Shown in pieces: positions 1-5,224 of a stretch of 5,861 nt of DNA. Made by a program: the position numbers and the translations under genes. The notes beneath the pieces are model-generated. The model had not been told where the DNA came from. It saw only the letters and a program-made list of their open reading frames with translations, and did not search any database. This stretch comes from Pyrobaculum sp. (GTDB lineage Archaea > Thermoproteota > Thermoprotei > Thermoproteales > Thermoproteaceae), in contig JAEMPK010000155.1 in assembly GCA_022759345.1 (NCBI GenBank), positions 1 to 5,861 of the forward strand, in the 5' to 3' direction. The number at the start of each line of letters is the position of its first letter. Within the stretch, counting starts at the first letter, position 1.

Positions 1-888
1 GACGCCGATAGGCTTGACTACATCATGCGAGATATGTACTTCACCGGCGCGGCGGTGGGCACAAGCTTTACACATATCGACCTTGAAAGAATAATTGAAA
101 ATCTCGAGGTGGCTGAGGATAAAATACTGTTCGACGAAAAGGCCAGGGTTAATTTAGAGGGGTATTTAATAACGCGGTACAACCTATACCGCCACGTCTA
201 CCTCCACCACAAGACTGTCTTGTTCACAGAGGTGGGGCGAGCCATACTTGCGGACAACATCGAGAGGTGTGTAGAGGGGAGAGGAGACGGGGTCATCTGT
301 GAGTATCTCTGTGAACTGGCGAGGTTTGTCGCCGGAAAGGCCGGAGACGTAGATACGTGGAAGGCCACCGATGACTACTTCATCTCTGTGTTTATGCGCG
401 ACCCCAGGTTCAGAGACCTCCTCGCCAGGAGACCTCTGGAGTATATACCGCTATGGAAAAGAGAGAAGGAGTTTCTAGAGATCTTCAGAGACCCCGCTAA
501 AATAAACGCGTCTATCGATCGGCTGGGGCCTCTCCACTGGGCTCTTGTGAATAAGCTGAGGAGCTGGCTGGTGGAGCGGCTTAATGTAGAACTTGGCGAA
601 GCTTGTAAACTGTCTCACGACGACGTGATAATCTCCTACGTCAGCTTCGAGCCATATACAGAAGATCTCTACATAACTACGGCTAGGAGACCTATTCCAA
701 TTTCAGAGATTTCGCCGCTGGTCCAGGCGATAAACGAGGCGTGGAGACGGGCCCCCCACGTCTTTCTCTTTATTCGGAGAAAGACGCTGGACAAGTGCGG
801 CGAGACGACGCTACGTGGCTTAAAGGACGCGCTTGAACCTCTGCTAGACCTGGCGATTAGAAGAGTGTCAACTCAGAGTCACGCCTAG
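1..888 (+). CDS. HD-domain phosphohydrolase (SAMHD1/dGTPase-like), C-terminal part; 5' end outside window
   Basis: The frame is open from base 1, so the true start lies upstream and the ATG at 25 is internal; 295 residues are visible. The first residues read DADRLDYIMRD followed by YFTG. This matches the segment of SAMHD1-like HD hydrolases (DVDKWDYFARD in SAMHD1) that supplies the last metal-binding Asp, here residue 3, and a conserved Tyr, here residue 7. The two His-containing HD motifs that complete the metal site must lie upstream. Family members are soluble enzymes that remove phosphate from nucleotides, often triphosphate from dNTPs; the substrate here cannot be told. The rest of the chain is a mixed helical C-terminal region with no motif I recognise. 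The last 21 bp overlap the 3' end of the opposing gene. The HD assignment is strong; specificity is open. Confidence 0.85.
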   Translation, partial: DADRLDYIMRDMYFTGAAVGTSFTHIDLERIIENLEVAEDKILFDEKARVNLEGYLITRYNLYRHVYLHHKTVLFTEVGRAILADNIERCVEGRGDGVICEYLCELARFVAGKAGDVDTWKATDDYFISVFMRDPRFRDLLARRPLEYIPLWKREKEFLEIFRDPAKINASIDRLGPLHWALVNKLRSWLVERLNVELGEACKLSHDDVIISYVSFEPYTEDLYITTARRPIPISEISPLVQAINEAWRRAPHVFLFIRRKTLDKCGETTLRGLKDALEPLLDLAIRRVSTQSHA

Positions 889-1164
889 AGTCTTCTCGAC
901 GTACTTGGCGACTTCTTCGCTTGTTTGCTCCAGGATCCACCTGCCGCGCGGCGTAATTGCCGCCGTGCCGTCTCTTATCTCCACCTCGCCCTCGAGGAGC
1001 TTAGGCCACACCCTCCAGTTGTACCTTATGCCTAATTTCTCCACAGCCCTCTTCGCCAACTCGTCCACCTCCTCTATGGGGGCCGGCCCCTTGGCCAACC
1101 TCTGCAGGATCACCAGCCGCAAGTATTCGCCCACTGGTGTGTAGCGGACGTACTGCACGTACAT
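868..1164 (-). CDS. Small winged-helix-like conserved hypothetical protein (98 aa)
   Basis: No family is recognised. Residues 11-45 look like two or three helices (GEYLRLVILQRLAKGPAPIEE, then a second helix). They are followed by a short beta-like stretch ending in ITPRGRWILEQ (about 70-80) and a final helix. That order, with a TPRGR turn before a helix, is typical of small archaeal winged-helix proteins, so DNA binding is possible but inferred. There is no membrane segment and no cysteine. The ATG start is favoured because an AAATAAATTT box lies 21-30 nt upstream, the right distance for a leaderless mRNA. It is transcribed away from the methyltransferase gene across a 94-bp gap and runs 21 bp into the end of the HD hydrolase gene. 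The competing + strand frame over 905-1144 has low-complexity Ser/Thr/Leu composition and looks like a shadow. Confidence 0.7.
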   Translation of the reverse strand: MYVQYVRYTPVGEYLRLVILQRLAKGPAPIEEVDELAKRAVEKLGIRYNWRVWPKLLEGEVEIRDGTAAITPRGRWILEQTSEEVAKYVEKTLGVTLS

Positions 1165-1184
1165 GTGAGTTAAGTAAATCCCCC

Positions 1185-1194
1185 AAATTTATTT
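1185..1194 (-). promoter_or_regulatory. TATA box of the 98-aa gene
   Basis: On the minus strand this reads AAATAAATTT, 21-30 nt before the ATG at 1164, so the start of transcription should fall at or next to the start codon (leaderless). It is the most A/T-rich segment of the 94-bp divergent gap. Position and composition only; no transcription data. Confidence 0.55.
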
Positions 1195-1231
1195 CCAGGA
1201 GTCAAAGAAGATGCGGATAGGGGAGAGTACG

Positions 1232-1242
1232 TTGAAATTTTG
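1232..1242 (+). promoter_or_regulatory. Possible weak TATA box of the methyltransferase gene
   Basis: The sequence TTGAAATTTTG lies about 17-27 nt upstream of the GTG at 1259. It is less TATA-like than the other boxes in the window, and the purine-rich stretch before it (GGGGAGAGTACG) could include the BRE. The position fits a leaderless start at 1259, but the match is weak. Confidence 0.35.
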
Positions 1243-1258
1243 GTCATAGCCATGTGAC

Positions 1259-2095
1259 GTGGGTCCTTTCTACGCGCCCCTCGTGTCGCGTTGGCAGGTG
1301 GAAGATTTAAGAAGCCGTCGGGAGGTTGTGTCGTTTGACCTAGAGCTTACCAAGACCTCTGTGGAGTACCGCGGAGGGGTGGCGCGTTTTTCCTACGGCG
1401 GGCGTCTCTACGAGGTATCTCTTGACGACCTACCTGAGGTAGACGAGGAGAGTTGTGAGGTATACGTCTTGCTGGACAGGGAGTGGCGTGAGTTGTCTAT
1501 CGCTAGGGGACGGTTTTACAAGCTCTGCGTGTTTAGAAGAGGTTGGGCGCCTACGCTTATGATAGATGGCGTGACGATGCACAGCGTGTTGGAAAACCCC
1601 CTGGCAGTCACGGCGCGGAAAATCGAGAGGGCGGGAGGCCGCATGTTTGAGTGTTGCACGGGGCTCGGCTACACGGCCATAGAGGCTTTGAAAAAAGGCG
1701 CTAGACACGTCGTCACCGTGGAGATAGATATCAACGTGTTGACGCTTGCCGCCTTCAACCCATACAGCAGAGGGCTTTGGTCCCCCCAGATAGATATAGT
1801 CATCGGCGACTGTATCGCCGTCGCTGAAGCGCTTAGAGACGGGGCCTTCGACTACATAATCCACGACCCGCCGCGGCTTAGCCACGCCACGCAAAGGCTC
1901 TACTCAGAGGCCCTTTATCGTCAGTTCTACAGACTGCTGAAGAGGGGAGGCGGACTCTTCCACTACGTAAGCCAAAGCGGGACTAAGTACAGAGGCCTCA
2001 ACCCCTACAGAGGCGTCGCCGAGAGGCTGAGACGCGTGGGTTTCGCCGTCGAGAAAATAAAAGAGGGCTACGGCATCTACGCCAGGAGGCGTTAA
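1259..2095 (+). CDS. Predicted archaeal SAM-dependent methyltransferase (COG2521 type)
   Basis: This 278-aa protein has an N-terminal domain of about 110 residues, mainly beta-like, followed by a Rossmann-fold methyltransferase domain. Visible motifs are motif I, ECCTGLGYTA (131-140), for SAM binding; the acidic motif II, VEID (154-157), whose Glu should hold the SAM ribose; IGD (182-184) at motif III; and IHDPPR (201-206) at the catalytic motif IV. DPP(Y/R) tetrads occur in enzymes that methylate nitrogen in nucleic acids or proteins, and in this archaeal group. The later LLKRGGGLFHYVSQ stretch (226-238) is typical of COG2521. The substrate is unknown. The GTG start is bounded by an in-frame TAG at 1247; GTG codons at residues 9 and 14 are alternatives. 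An out-of-frame ATG-TGA sits just upstream (1252-1257). The stop codon overlaps that of the opposing prolidase gene. Confidence 0.85.
   Translation: MGPFYAPLVSRWQVEDLRSRREVVSFDLELTKTSVEYRGGVARFSYGGRLYEVSLDDLPEVDEESCEVYVLLDREWRELSIARGRFYKLCVFRRGWAPTLMIDGVTMHSVLENPLAVTARKIERAGGRMFECCTGLGYTAIEALKKGARHVVTVEIDINVLTLAAFNPYSRGLWSPQIDIVIGDCIAVAEALRDGAFDYIIHDPPRLSHATQRLYSEALYRQFYRLLKRGGGLFHYVSQSGTKYRGLNPYRGVAERLRRVGFAVEKIKEGYGIYARRR
2051..2065 (-). terminator. T-rich terminator candidate downstream of the prolidase gene
   Basis: On the minus strand this reads CTCTTTTATTTTCTC and begins about 27 nt after the prolidase stop codon. Archaeal RNA polymerase commonly terminates at such T-rich tracts. It lies inside the end of the opposing methyltransferase gene, so it may simply encode Glu-Lys-Ile-Lys-Glu. 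Confidence 0.35.
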
Positions 2096-3123
2096 ATGAT
2101 GTGGGGGGTCCTGTTGAGCACAACGGCCCCGCCGTCTATGTAGACCATGTCCTCTATGCGGACTCCGCCGACGCCCTCTATGTAGACCCCGGGCTCTATG
2201 GTCACTACGTGGCCTCTCTTCAACGTGTCTCTAGACGTGGCCGAGAGCCGCGGCGGCTCGTGCACCTCGACGCCGACGCCGTGGCCGGTGGAGTGGATGA
2301 AATACTGCGCGAAGCCATACTCCGCCAAGACCTCCCGAGCCGCCTTGTCCACCTCCGCCGCGGCTATGCCCTCCCGTGCGGTCTTCTCCGCCGCCTTCAC
2401 CGCCTCATACACGGCGTACATGGCGTCTCTCAACACGCCGGACTGTCCCAGCGCGAAGGTCCTCGTCATGTCTGAACAGTAGACGCCCTTCTTTGCGCCT
2501 ATGTCCACCACCACGTAGTCGCCGTAGTTGATCCTCCTGTCTCCAAACCTGTAATGCGGATAGGCCCCGTTGGGGCCCGAGGCGACTATGGGGTCGAAGG
2601 CGACGCCGTCCGCCCCATCTTCGATAAACCACCTATACACCAAAGCAGCCACGTCTCTTTCCCGCAACCCCACAAGCCGCATCTGGCTTAGCCTTGCATA
2701 GACCTCCTCTGTGATCTTAAGCGCGGCCTTTATGGCCTCCACCTCCCACTCCTCCTTGACCGCCCTCAGCTCGGCCACCTCCCCCGACACGTCTACGCCG
2801 ATTTCCTTATTGTCGGAGGCCACATTTCCTTTTAGACCTTTCACCAGCTCTGAGAGACTGGACGCCACCACCAGCTCCTCGCCGGGCCTCCTGGGGGGTA
2901 CCTCTGCAGACGTCACGGCAACGACCTTGTCCACGGGGGCCGCCGCCTTGGCCCTCGTATAGTCAAGGCGGGAGACGTACAAGACGGAGTACCCGCTCTT
3001 GAGGTCTACGACGAGGCCCAGGGCGTCCGGCATGCCGACGGCGTAGGCCAAGTTGGGCCCCTTTGTCAACACTAGGTAGTCGTAACGTTCAGAGAACGTA
3101 GAGATTAGTTTTTTCAGTTTCAT
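2092..3123 (-). CDS. pepQ: Xaa-Pro dipeptidase (prolidase), M24B metallopeptidase
   Basis: This cytosolic metallopeptidase cleaves Xaa-Pro dipeptides, completing proline recycling from peptides. It has 343 residues, close to Pyrococcus furiosus prolidase. Residues 1-115 form the creatinase-type N-terminal domain (PNLAYAVG, 23-30) and residues about 120-343 the pita-bread catalytic domain. All five dinuclear metal ligands are present: D207 (VDIGAKKG), D218 (CSDMTRTF), H281 (STGHGVG), E310 (TIEPGVY) and E324 (VRIEDMV). The family's substrate-site histidines also appear, H190 (AYPHYRFG) and H288 (VHEPP). The spacing matches the known P. furiosus ligand set within three residues. Aminopeptidase P is the main alternative, but the length and the short N-terminal domain favour a dipeptidase. 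The ATG start is supported by a TATA box 21-27 nt upstream. The gene is monocistronic and tail-to-tail with the methyltransferase gene, sharing TTAA as both stops. Confidence 0.93.
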   Translation of the reverse strand: MKLKKLISTFSERYDYLVLTKGPNLAYAVGMPDALGLVVDLKSGYSVLYVSRLDYTRAKAAAPVDKVVAVTSAEVPPRRPGEELVVASSLSELVKGLKGNVASDNKEIGVDVSGEVAELRAVKEEWEVEAIKAALKITEEVYARLSQMRLVGLRERDVAALVYRWFIEDGADGVAFDPIVASGPNGAYPHYRFGDRRINYGDYVVVDIGAKKGVYCSDMTRTFALGQSGVLRDAMYAVYEAVKAAEKTAREGIAAAEVDKAAREVLAEYGFAQYFIHSTGHGVGVEVHEPPRLSATSRDTLKRGHVVTIEPGVYIEGVGGVRIEDMVYIDGGAVVLNRTPHII

Positions 3124-3143
3124 GTATGTGAGACTCGGCTGTG

Positions 3144-3150
3144 ATTTAAA
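3144..3150 (-). promoter_or_regulatory. pepQ: TATA box of the prolidase gene
   Basis: On the minus strand the sequence is CTTTAAATCA, with the TTTAAAT core 21-27 nt before the ATG at 3123. This predicts a leaderless transcript. The box directly abuts the 5' limit of the paREP2-like remnant on the other strand. Confidence 0.6.
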
Positions 3151-3332
3151 GTAACTTCACGTATTCTCTCGCCGCCGCGGTAGAGACGCTGACAGGCGTA
3201 AAACCGAGGATACGCCGGAGGAGCGACGGCGGGATAGAGGCTGTGTGCAGCAGAGCGCATCTAGAAGGCTTCATGCGCTACGCCGAGCTCGCAGACGCCA
3301 TAGAGAAGCGGCTAGAGGAGACTGGTCGGTGA
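3150..3332 (+). pseudogene. Remnant of a paREP2b-like protein gene (C-terminal 60 codons)
   Basis: The frame is open for 60 codons from an in-frame TAA at 3147 to the TGA at 3330, and its translation looks protein-like: AVETLTGVKPRIRRRSDG, then EAVCSRAHLEGFMRYAELAD and a final amphipathic helix (AIEKRLEETGR). From memory, this pattern (a TLTGVKP...RR.DG segment, then HLEGF.RYAELADAI..LEE near the C-terminus) matches paREP2b proteins, a repeated and frequently degraded family of Pyrobaculum. There is no start codon in the first 30 codons, and no promoter other than the oppositely directed prolidase TATA box. I therefore read it as a decayed fragment left by a longer gene. The first GTG (3243) or ATG (3273) could start only a 20-30 residue peptide. 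The family identification is from recall and has not been aligned. Confidence 0.55.
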
Positions 3333-3349
3333 ATGCGCCACCTGCGGCG

Positions 3350-3730
3350 TCAAGATCGATTAGGGGTCCTGATGTGTGAAAGGGGGACTGGCTTGTCGTA
3401 TCTCCGCACCACTGTGAAGTAGATAACCGACACCAGATCGTCTTCGTCCACGTTGCCGTATATATCTCTTAGTTCGTTTATTAGATCTGCCATCGACTCT
3501 AGACCCTCAGCCGCAACAACGTCGTCGCCAAGTCTCCCCAGCTTGGTGAAGTAGACCTTGGTTATGAAAGCCTCGGCGTATATGGCGTTGCAACAGACTA
3601 TGTAGACTAGGCTGAAACGCGGCTTCACCACGCCGTATCTCACCGTGACCCGTTTCCGGCCCGTCAATATGTCTTTCAGGTACTTCTCCTTAAACCGGAG
3701 GTAGGGGCCTAGCTCTACCTCTCTTCCCAC
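3350..3730 (-). CDS. ASCH-domain (PUA-like) protein
   Basis: This 126-aa protein begins with the signature of the ASCH branch of the PUA-like fold. LRFKEKYLKDILTGRKRVTV (11-30) leads into RYG, with a GxKxxTxR motif at residues 24-31 (family consensus about GxKxxExR; the Glu position is Thr here). Next come a beta-rich core (FSLVYIVCCNAIYAEAFITK, 39-58) and a C-terminal helix plus strand. ASCH proteins are thought to bind RNA or modified bases and nucleosides; the precise substrate of this archaeal, COG4043-like group is unknown to me. The start is GTG. An in-frame stop 11 codons upstream excludes a longer form, and a TATAAAAA box lies 23-30 nt before the GTG. It is divergent from the 163-aa gene with a 43-bp gap. 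Two adjacent cysteines (46-47) are unusual but not diagnostic. Confidence 0.75.
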   Translation of the reverse strand: MGREVELGPYLRFKEKYLKDILTGRKRVTVRYGVVKPRFSLVYIVCCNAIYAEAFITKVYFTKLGRLGDDVVAAEGLESMADLINELRDIYGNVDEDDLVSVIYFTVVRRYDKPVPLSHIRTPNRS

Positions 3731-3746
3731 AGCCGCCGTACAAACC

Positions 3747-3753
3747 TTTAAAT
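3747..3753 (+). promoter_or_regulatory. TATA box of the 163-aa gene/winged-helix operon
   Basis: TTTAAAT lies 21-27 nt upstream of the GTG at 3774 and is preceded by CAAACC, a plausible BRE. It predicts a leaderless start. It overlaps by one base the opposite-facing box of the ASCH gene. Confidence 0.6.
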
Positions 3754-3760
3754 TTTTATA
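3753..3760 (-). promoter_or_regulatory. TATA box of the ASCH-protein gene
   Basis: The minus strand reads TATAAAAA, 23-30 nt before the GTG at 3730. The whole divergent gap is 43 bp, so this box and the + strand TTTAAAT box are end to end and unlikely to be occupied independently. Confidence 0.6.
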
Positions 3761-3773
3761 TTACGACCGCTAT

Positions 3774-4265
3774 GTGTGCGAAGTCTCCGCAGAGGGCGAC
3801 GTCTTAGTGTTTAGAGCCCCCGAGCTGGAGCTCGCGATGGGTTATCTGACGACGAGGGCGGTGGCGGAGCGGGTAGAAGTAAGGAGGGACGAGCTTCGGG
3901 TGTCGCCTGCGCTACCTGAGATCGCCGCCGCGCTTAAGACCCTCTGCGACTCGGAGGCATCCTCGGTGCTACTCGACATAAAAGACTCGTTGCTACACAT
4001 GGGGTGGCTCGTTGAGGGGGTTAGAGACATTACTAAGATTAGGAAGAGCAGACGGGCTGGCGTCGCCGGCTTCACTGTGGTGGAATACGACAAGACCGTT
4101 AGGAGACTCAGCATTTTTACCACCCAGACCTGTCTTGCGGAGGCGCTGAAGCAACTGGGTTTTGAGGTGTTTACCGCAAAACACTTCATAGAAGCCACGA
4201 GACATGTTCCTACGTTGGCCGAGGCTTTGGAGGTAGAGGAGGCGATTTCTCAAGCCTCATGCTGA
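3774..4265 (+). CDS. Conserved-type hypothetical protein, first gene of a unit with a membrane-anchored regulator (163 aa)
   Basis: I do not recognise a family. The protein is soluble and looks like alternating strands and helices: LVFRAPELELAMGYL (11-25); a helix at 47-60; VLLDIKDSLLHMGWLVEGV (65-83); a basic turn KIRKSRRAG (88-96); a strand pair FTVVEYDKTVRRLSIFTT (100-117); and CLAEALKQLGFEVFTAKHFI (120-139), which resembles a Rossmann-like strand/helix unit. There are four cysteines (2, 58, 120, 163) but no CxxC pair. The GTG start is chosen because it is 21 nt from the TATA box; an out-of-frame ATG two bases earlier (3772) opens only an 11-codon frame ending at 3807. The 3' end overlaps the winged-helix gene by 7 bp, so the two are probably co-translated and may work together. 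Function unknown. Confidence 0.75.
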   Translation: MCEVSAEGDVLVFRAPELELAMGYLTTRAVAERVEVRRDELRVSPALPEIAAALKTLCDSEASSVLLDIKDSLLHMGWLVEGVRDITKIRKSRRAGVAGFTVVEYDKTVRRLSIFTTQTCLAEALKQLGFEVFTAKHFIEATRHVPTLAEALEVEEAISQASC

Positions 4266-4615
4266 TCATCGTCCTCCTACTTGCGCAACTCGCCGTCTTA
4301 GCTCTGGCGGCGTACGCAGGCCGCGTCAAGTTGAAAAGACTTATAGCCGACGCCCAGAACGGCGCCATGCCGGAGCCTGGAGACGTGGCGGTGGACGACC
4401 TCCACGAGGTGGATAAGGCTATTCTTAAGTTGTTGACGGAGCGGCAAGGCGTCGTATACCAAAGCGAAATAATAAAAGAGTTGGGTCTGCCCAAGAGCAC
4501 CGTACATAAGTCTCTGAGGCGGCTCAGCGAGGCTGGCTATGTTGAGATCCAAAAGAGGGGGAGGTTCAACGTAGTTATATTGAGAAAACTCACCTCAGAG
4601 GTCTCAGCAACTTAA
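4259..4615 (+). CDS. Membrane-anchored winged helix-turn-helix transcriptional regulator
   Basis: This 118-aa protein has one N-terminal membrane helix (residues 2-20, all hydrophobic) followed by basic residues (GRVKLKR, 21-27), suggesting the C-terminal part stays in the cytoplasm. After a Pro/Gly/acidic linker (31-48) comes a winged-helix domain. Helix 1 is EVDKAILKLLTERQG (50-64), then YQSEIIKELGLPKSTVHKSL (67-86) holds the helix-turn-helix, and LSEAGYVEIQKRGRFNVVIL (89-108) the wing. The HTH resembles MarR/ArsR-like domains and archaeal membrane-associated regulators of the COG2512 kind. DNA targets cannot be read from the sequence; the gene's own unit and the adjacent ASCH promoter are natural candidates. 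Its ATG lies inside the end of the preceding gene (7-bp overlap), so no separate promoter is expected. The last 26 bp overlap the convergent 139-aa gene. Confidence 0.85.
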   Translation: MLIIVLLLAQLAVLALAAYAGRVKLKRLIADAQNGAMPEPGDVAVDDLHEVDKAILKLLTERQGVVYQSEIIKELGLPKSTVHKSLRRLSEAGYVEIQKRGRFNVVILRKLTSEVSAT

Positions 4616-5009
4616 CCTCGCCGTAGTTTTTCAAGACGTCTATTACCAGGGGGATTGGGTCCTCTTCAAGGTTCTTGTAGCCAGCCAACTTCACGCTGTC
4701 TTCCACTACACGCATGAAGCCGTTGCCAGCCCTGATCGTCACCTCCTTGGGGCCGAATACGACCTTAAACAATCTCCTGGCCTCTCCCAAGCGTCTGGCC
4801 ACCTCTGCGGCGAGCTCCAGCTGATCTTTAGTCGGCTTTCCTCTGGGTTTTCTCTTCTTCAACTCGCTGAGGTCCTCCTGTGTGAAGTCTCCCTTAACTA
4901 CTCCCTTCGGCTTCTCTATCAACGCTACGTCGTCCTCGTATCCAACGACTTCAAGGTTTTCGCCGTTTCTGACTCTGGCCACGAGTTCCGAGAGAGAAAC
5001 CTTCTCCAC
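4590..5009 (-). CDS. Hypothetical protein with a basic central segment (139 aa)
   Basis: I do not recognise a family. The protein has three parts. Residues 1-37 are helix plus beta (SLSELVARVRNGENLEVVGY, 5-24, then DDVALIEKP), reminiscent of a small antitoxin-like or SHS2-like fold but not assignable. Residues 38-80 are highly charged, with the basic cluster KKRKPRGKPTK (51-61) followed by a helix. Residues 81-139 run FKVVFGPKEVTIRAGNGF (81-98) with two further helix/strand elements. The basic cluster suggests nucleic-acid contact, which is inference only. It has no cysteine or membrane segment. The GTG start is supported by a TATA box at -21 to -28; an internal GTG at codon 10 is the alternative. 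It is divergent from the zinc-ribbon gene (41-bp gap) and convergent with the winged-helix gene, overlapping it by 26 bp. The sense of this frame, not its overlap partner, is supported by the charged, non-repetitive composition. Confidence 0.7.
   Translation of the reverse strand: MEKVSLSELVARVRNGENLEVVGYEDDVALIEKPKGVVKGDFTQEDLSELKKRKPRGKPTKDQLELAAEVARRLGEARRLFKVVFGPKEVTIRAGNGFMRVVEDSVKLAGYKNLEEDPIPLVIDVLKNYGEVKLLRPLR
4627..4631 (+). terminator. T5 terminator candidate after the winged-helix gene
   Basis: A TTTTT run lies 12 nt beyond the TAA at 4613-4615. It is a short but suitably placed T tract for archaeal termination, located inside the end of the opposing 139-aa gene, where it encodes part of Lys-Asn. 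Weak evidence. Confidence 0.3.
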
Positions 5010-5023
5010 GTCCGGCAGGTTGT

Positions 5024-5031
5024 TATATAAA
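5024..5031 (+). promoter_or_regulatory. TATA box of the zinc-ribbon/membrane-protein operon
   Basis: TATATAAA lies 20-27 nt upstream of the GTG at 5051, the expected distance for a leaderless mRNA. It overlaps by two bases the opposite-facing box of the 139-aa gene in a 41-bp intergenic gap. Confidence 0.65.
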
Positions 5032-5037
5032 TATAAA
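5030..5037 (-). promoter_or_regulatory. TATA box of the 139-aa gene
   Basis: The minus strand reads TTTATATT, 21-28 nt before the GTG at 5009. It forms one continuous A/T block with the + strand TATATAAA box. Confidence 0.6.
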
Positions 5038-5050
5038 CATTCATAGAGAC

Positions 5051-5224
5051 GTGGATAGCGAATACCTTACATACCTCGCCAAGTGCCCCTCCTGCGGCAG
5101 GGAGATGGAGGTGTTAAACCAGTTTCTCCGCATAGATCAGTTGACGGGTAGGAAGACCCTGGAGAGGACGTTGGTCTGTAAGACGTGTAACATTAAAATT
5201 AGGCAGTACGTCCAGCTGACATGA
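5051..5224 (+). CDS. Zinc-ribbon microprotein (57 aa)
   Basis: This small frame starts at GTG and ends at TGA. It encodes 57 residues with two CxxC knuckles: AKCPSCGREM (C12, C15) and LVCKTCNIKI (C43, C46). The 27-residue spacing between knuckles is right for a zinc ribbon in which four Cys bind one zinc. The loop between them (VLNQFLRIDQLTGRKTLERT) is basic, and the C-terminus ends in a strand-like IRQYVQLT. It is not Rpo12/RpoP, TFS or a ribosomal zinc protein by length and motif that I can recall, so the role is unknown; nucleic-acid or protein binding is the usual one. The GTG start is fixed by the TATATAAA box 20-27 nt upstream and by the absence of other in-frame start codons back to that box. 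Its TGA overlaps the ATG of the membrane-protein gene (ATGA), indicating a shared mRNA. Confidence 0.8.
   Translation: MDSEYLTYLAKCPSCGREMEVLNQFLRIDQLTGRKTLERTLVCKTCNIKIRQYVQLT

Noticed and set aside
1430..1894. 154-codon open frame on the minus strand
   Set aside because: It lies wholly inside the methyltransferase gene, whose motifs are unmistakable; the antisense translation has no recognisable motif and no upstream TATA box.
2101..2482. Two open frames on the + strand opposite the prolidase gene
   Set aside because: They are antisense shadows of conserved prolidase motifs (H281, E310, E324), with His/Arg-rich or Ala/Ser-rich translations.
3842..4198. 118-codon minus-strand frame across the 163-aa gene
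   Set aside because: Its Ser-rich, low-complexity translation and lack of a promoter mark it as a shadow; the + frame has a TATA box and an operon partner.
4236..4242. GAGGAGG resembling a Shine-Dalgarno sequence before the winged-helix gene
   Set aside because: It is 16 nt from the ATG, too far for the usual spacing, and encodes Glu-Glu in the preceding gene.
4210..4552. Two minus-strand frames across the winged-helix gene
   Set aside because: Both are antisense to a clear membrane helix plus winged-helix domain and have no protein motif.
4592..4602. Inverted repeat ACCTC-A-GAGGT at the winged-helix/139-aa gene junction
   Set aside because: Five-base arms with a one-base centre cannot form a stable hairpin, and both strands are coding here; chance is likely.
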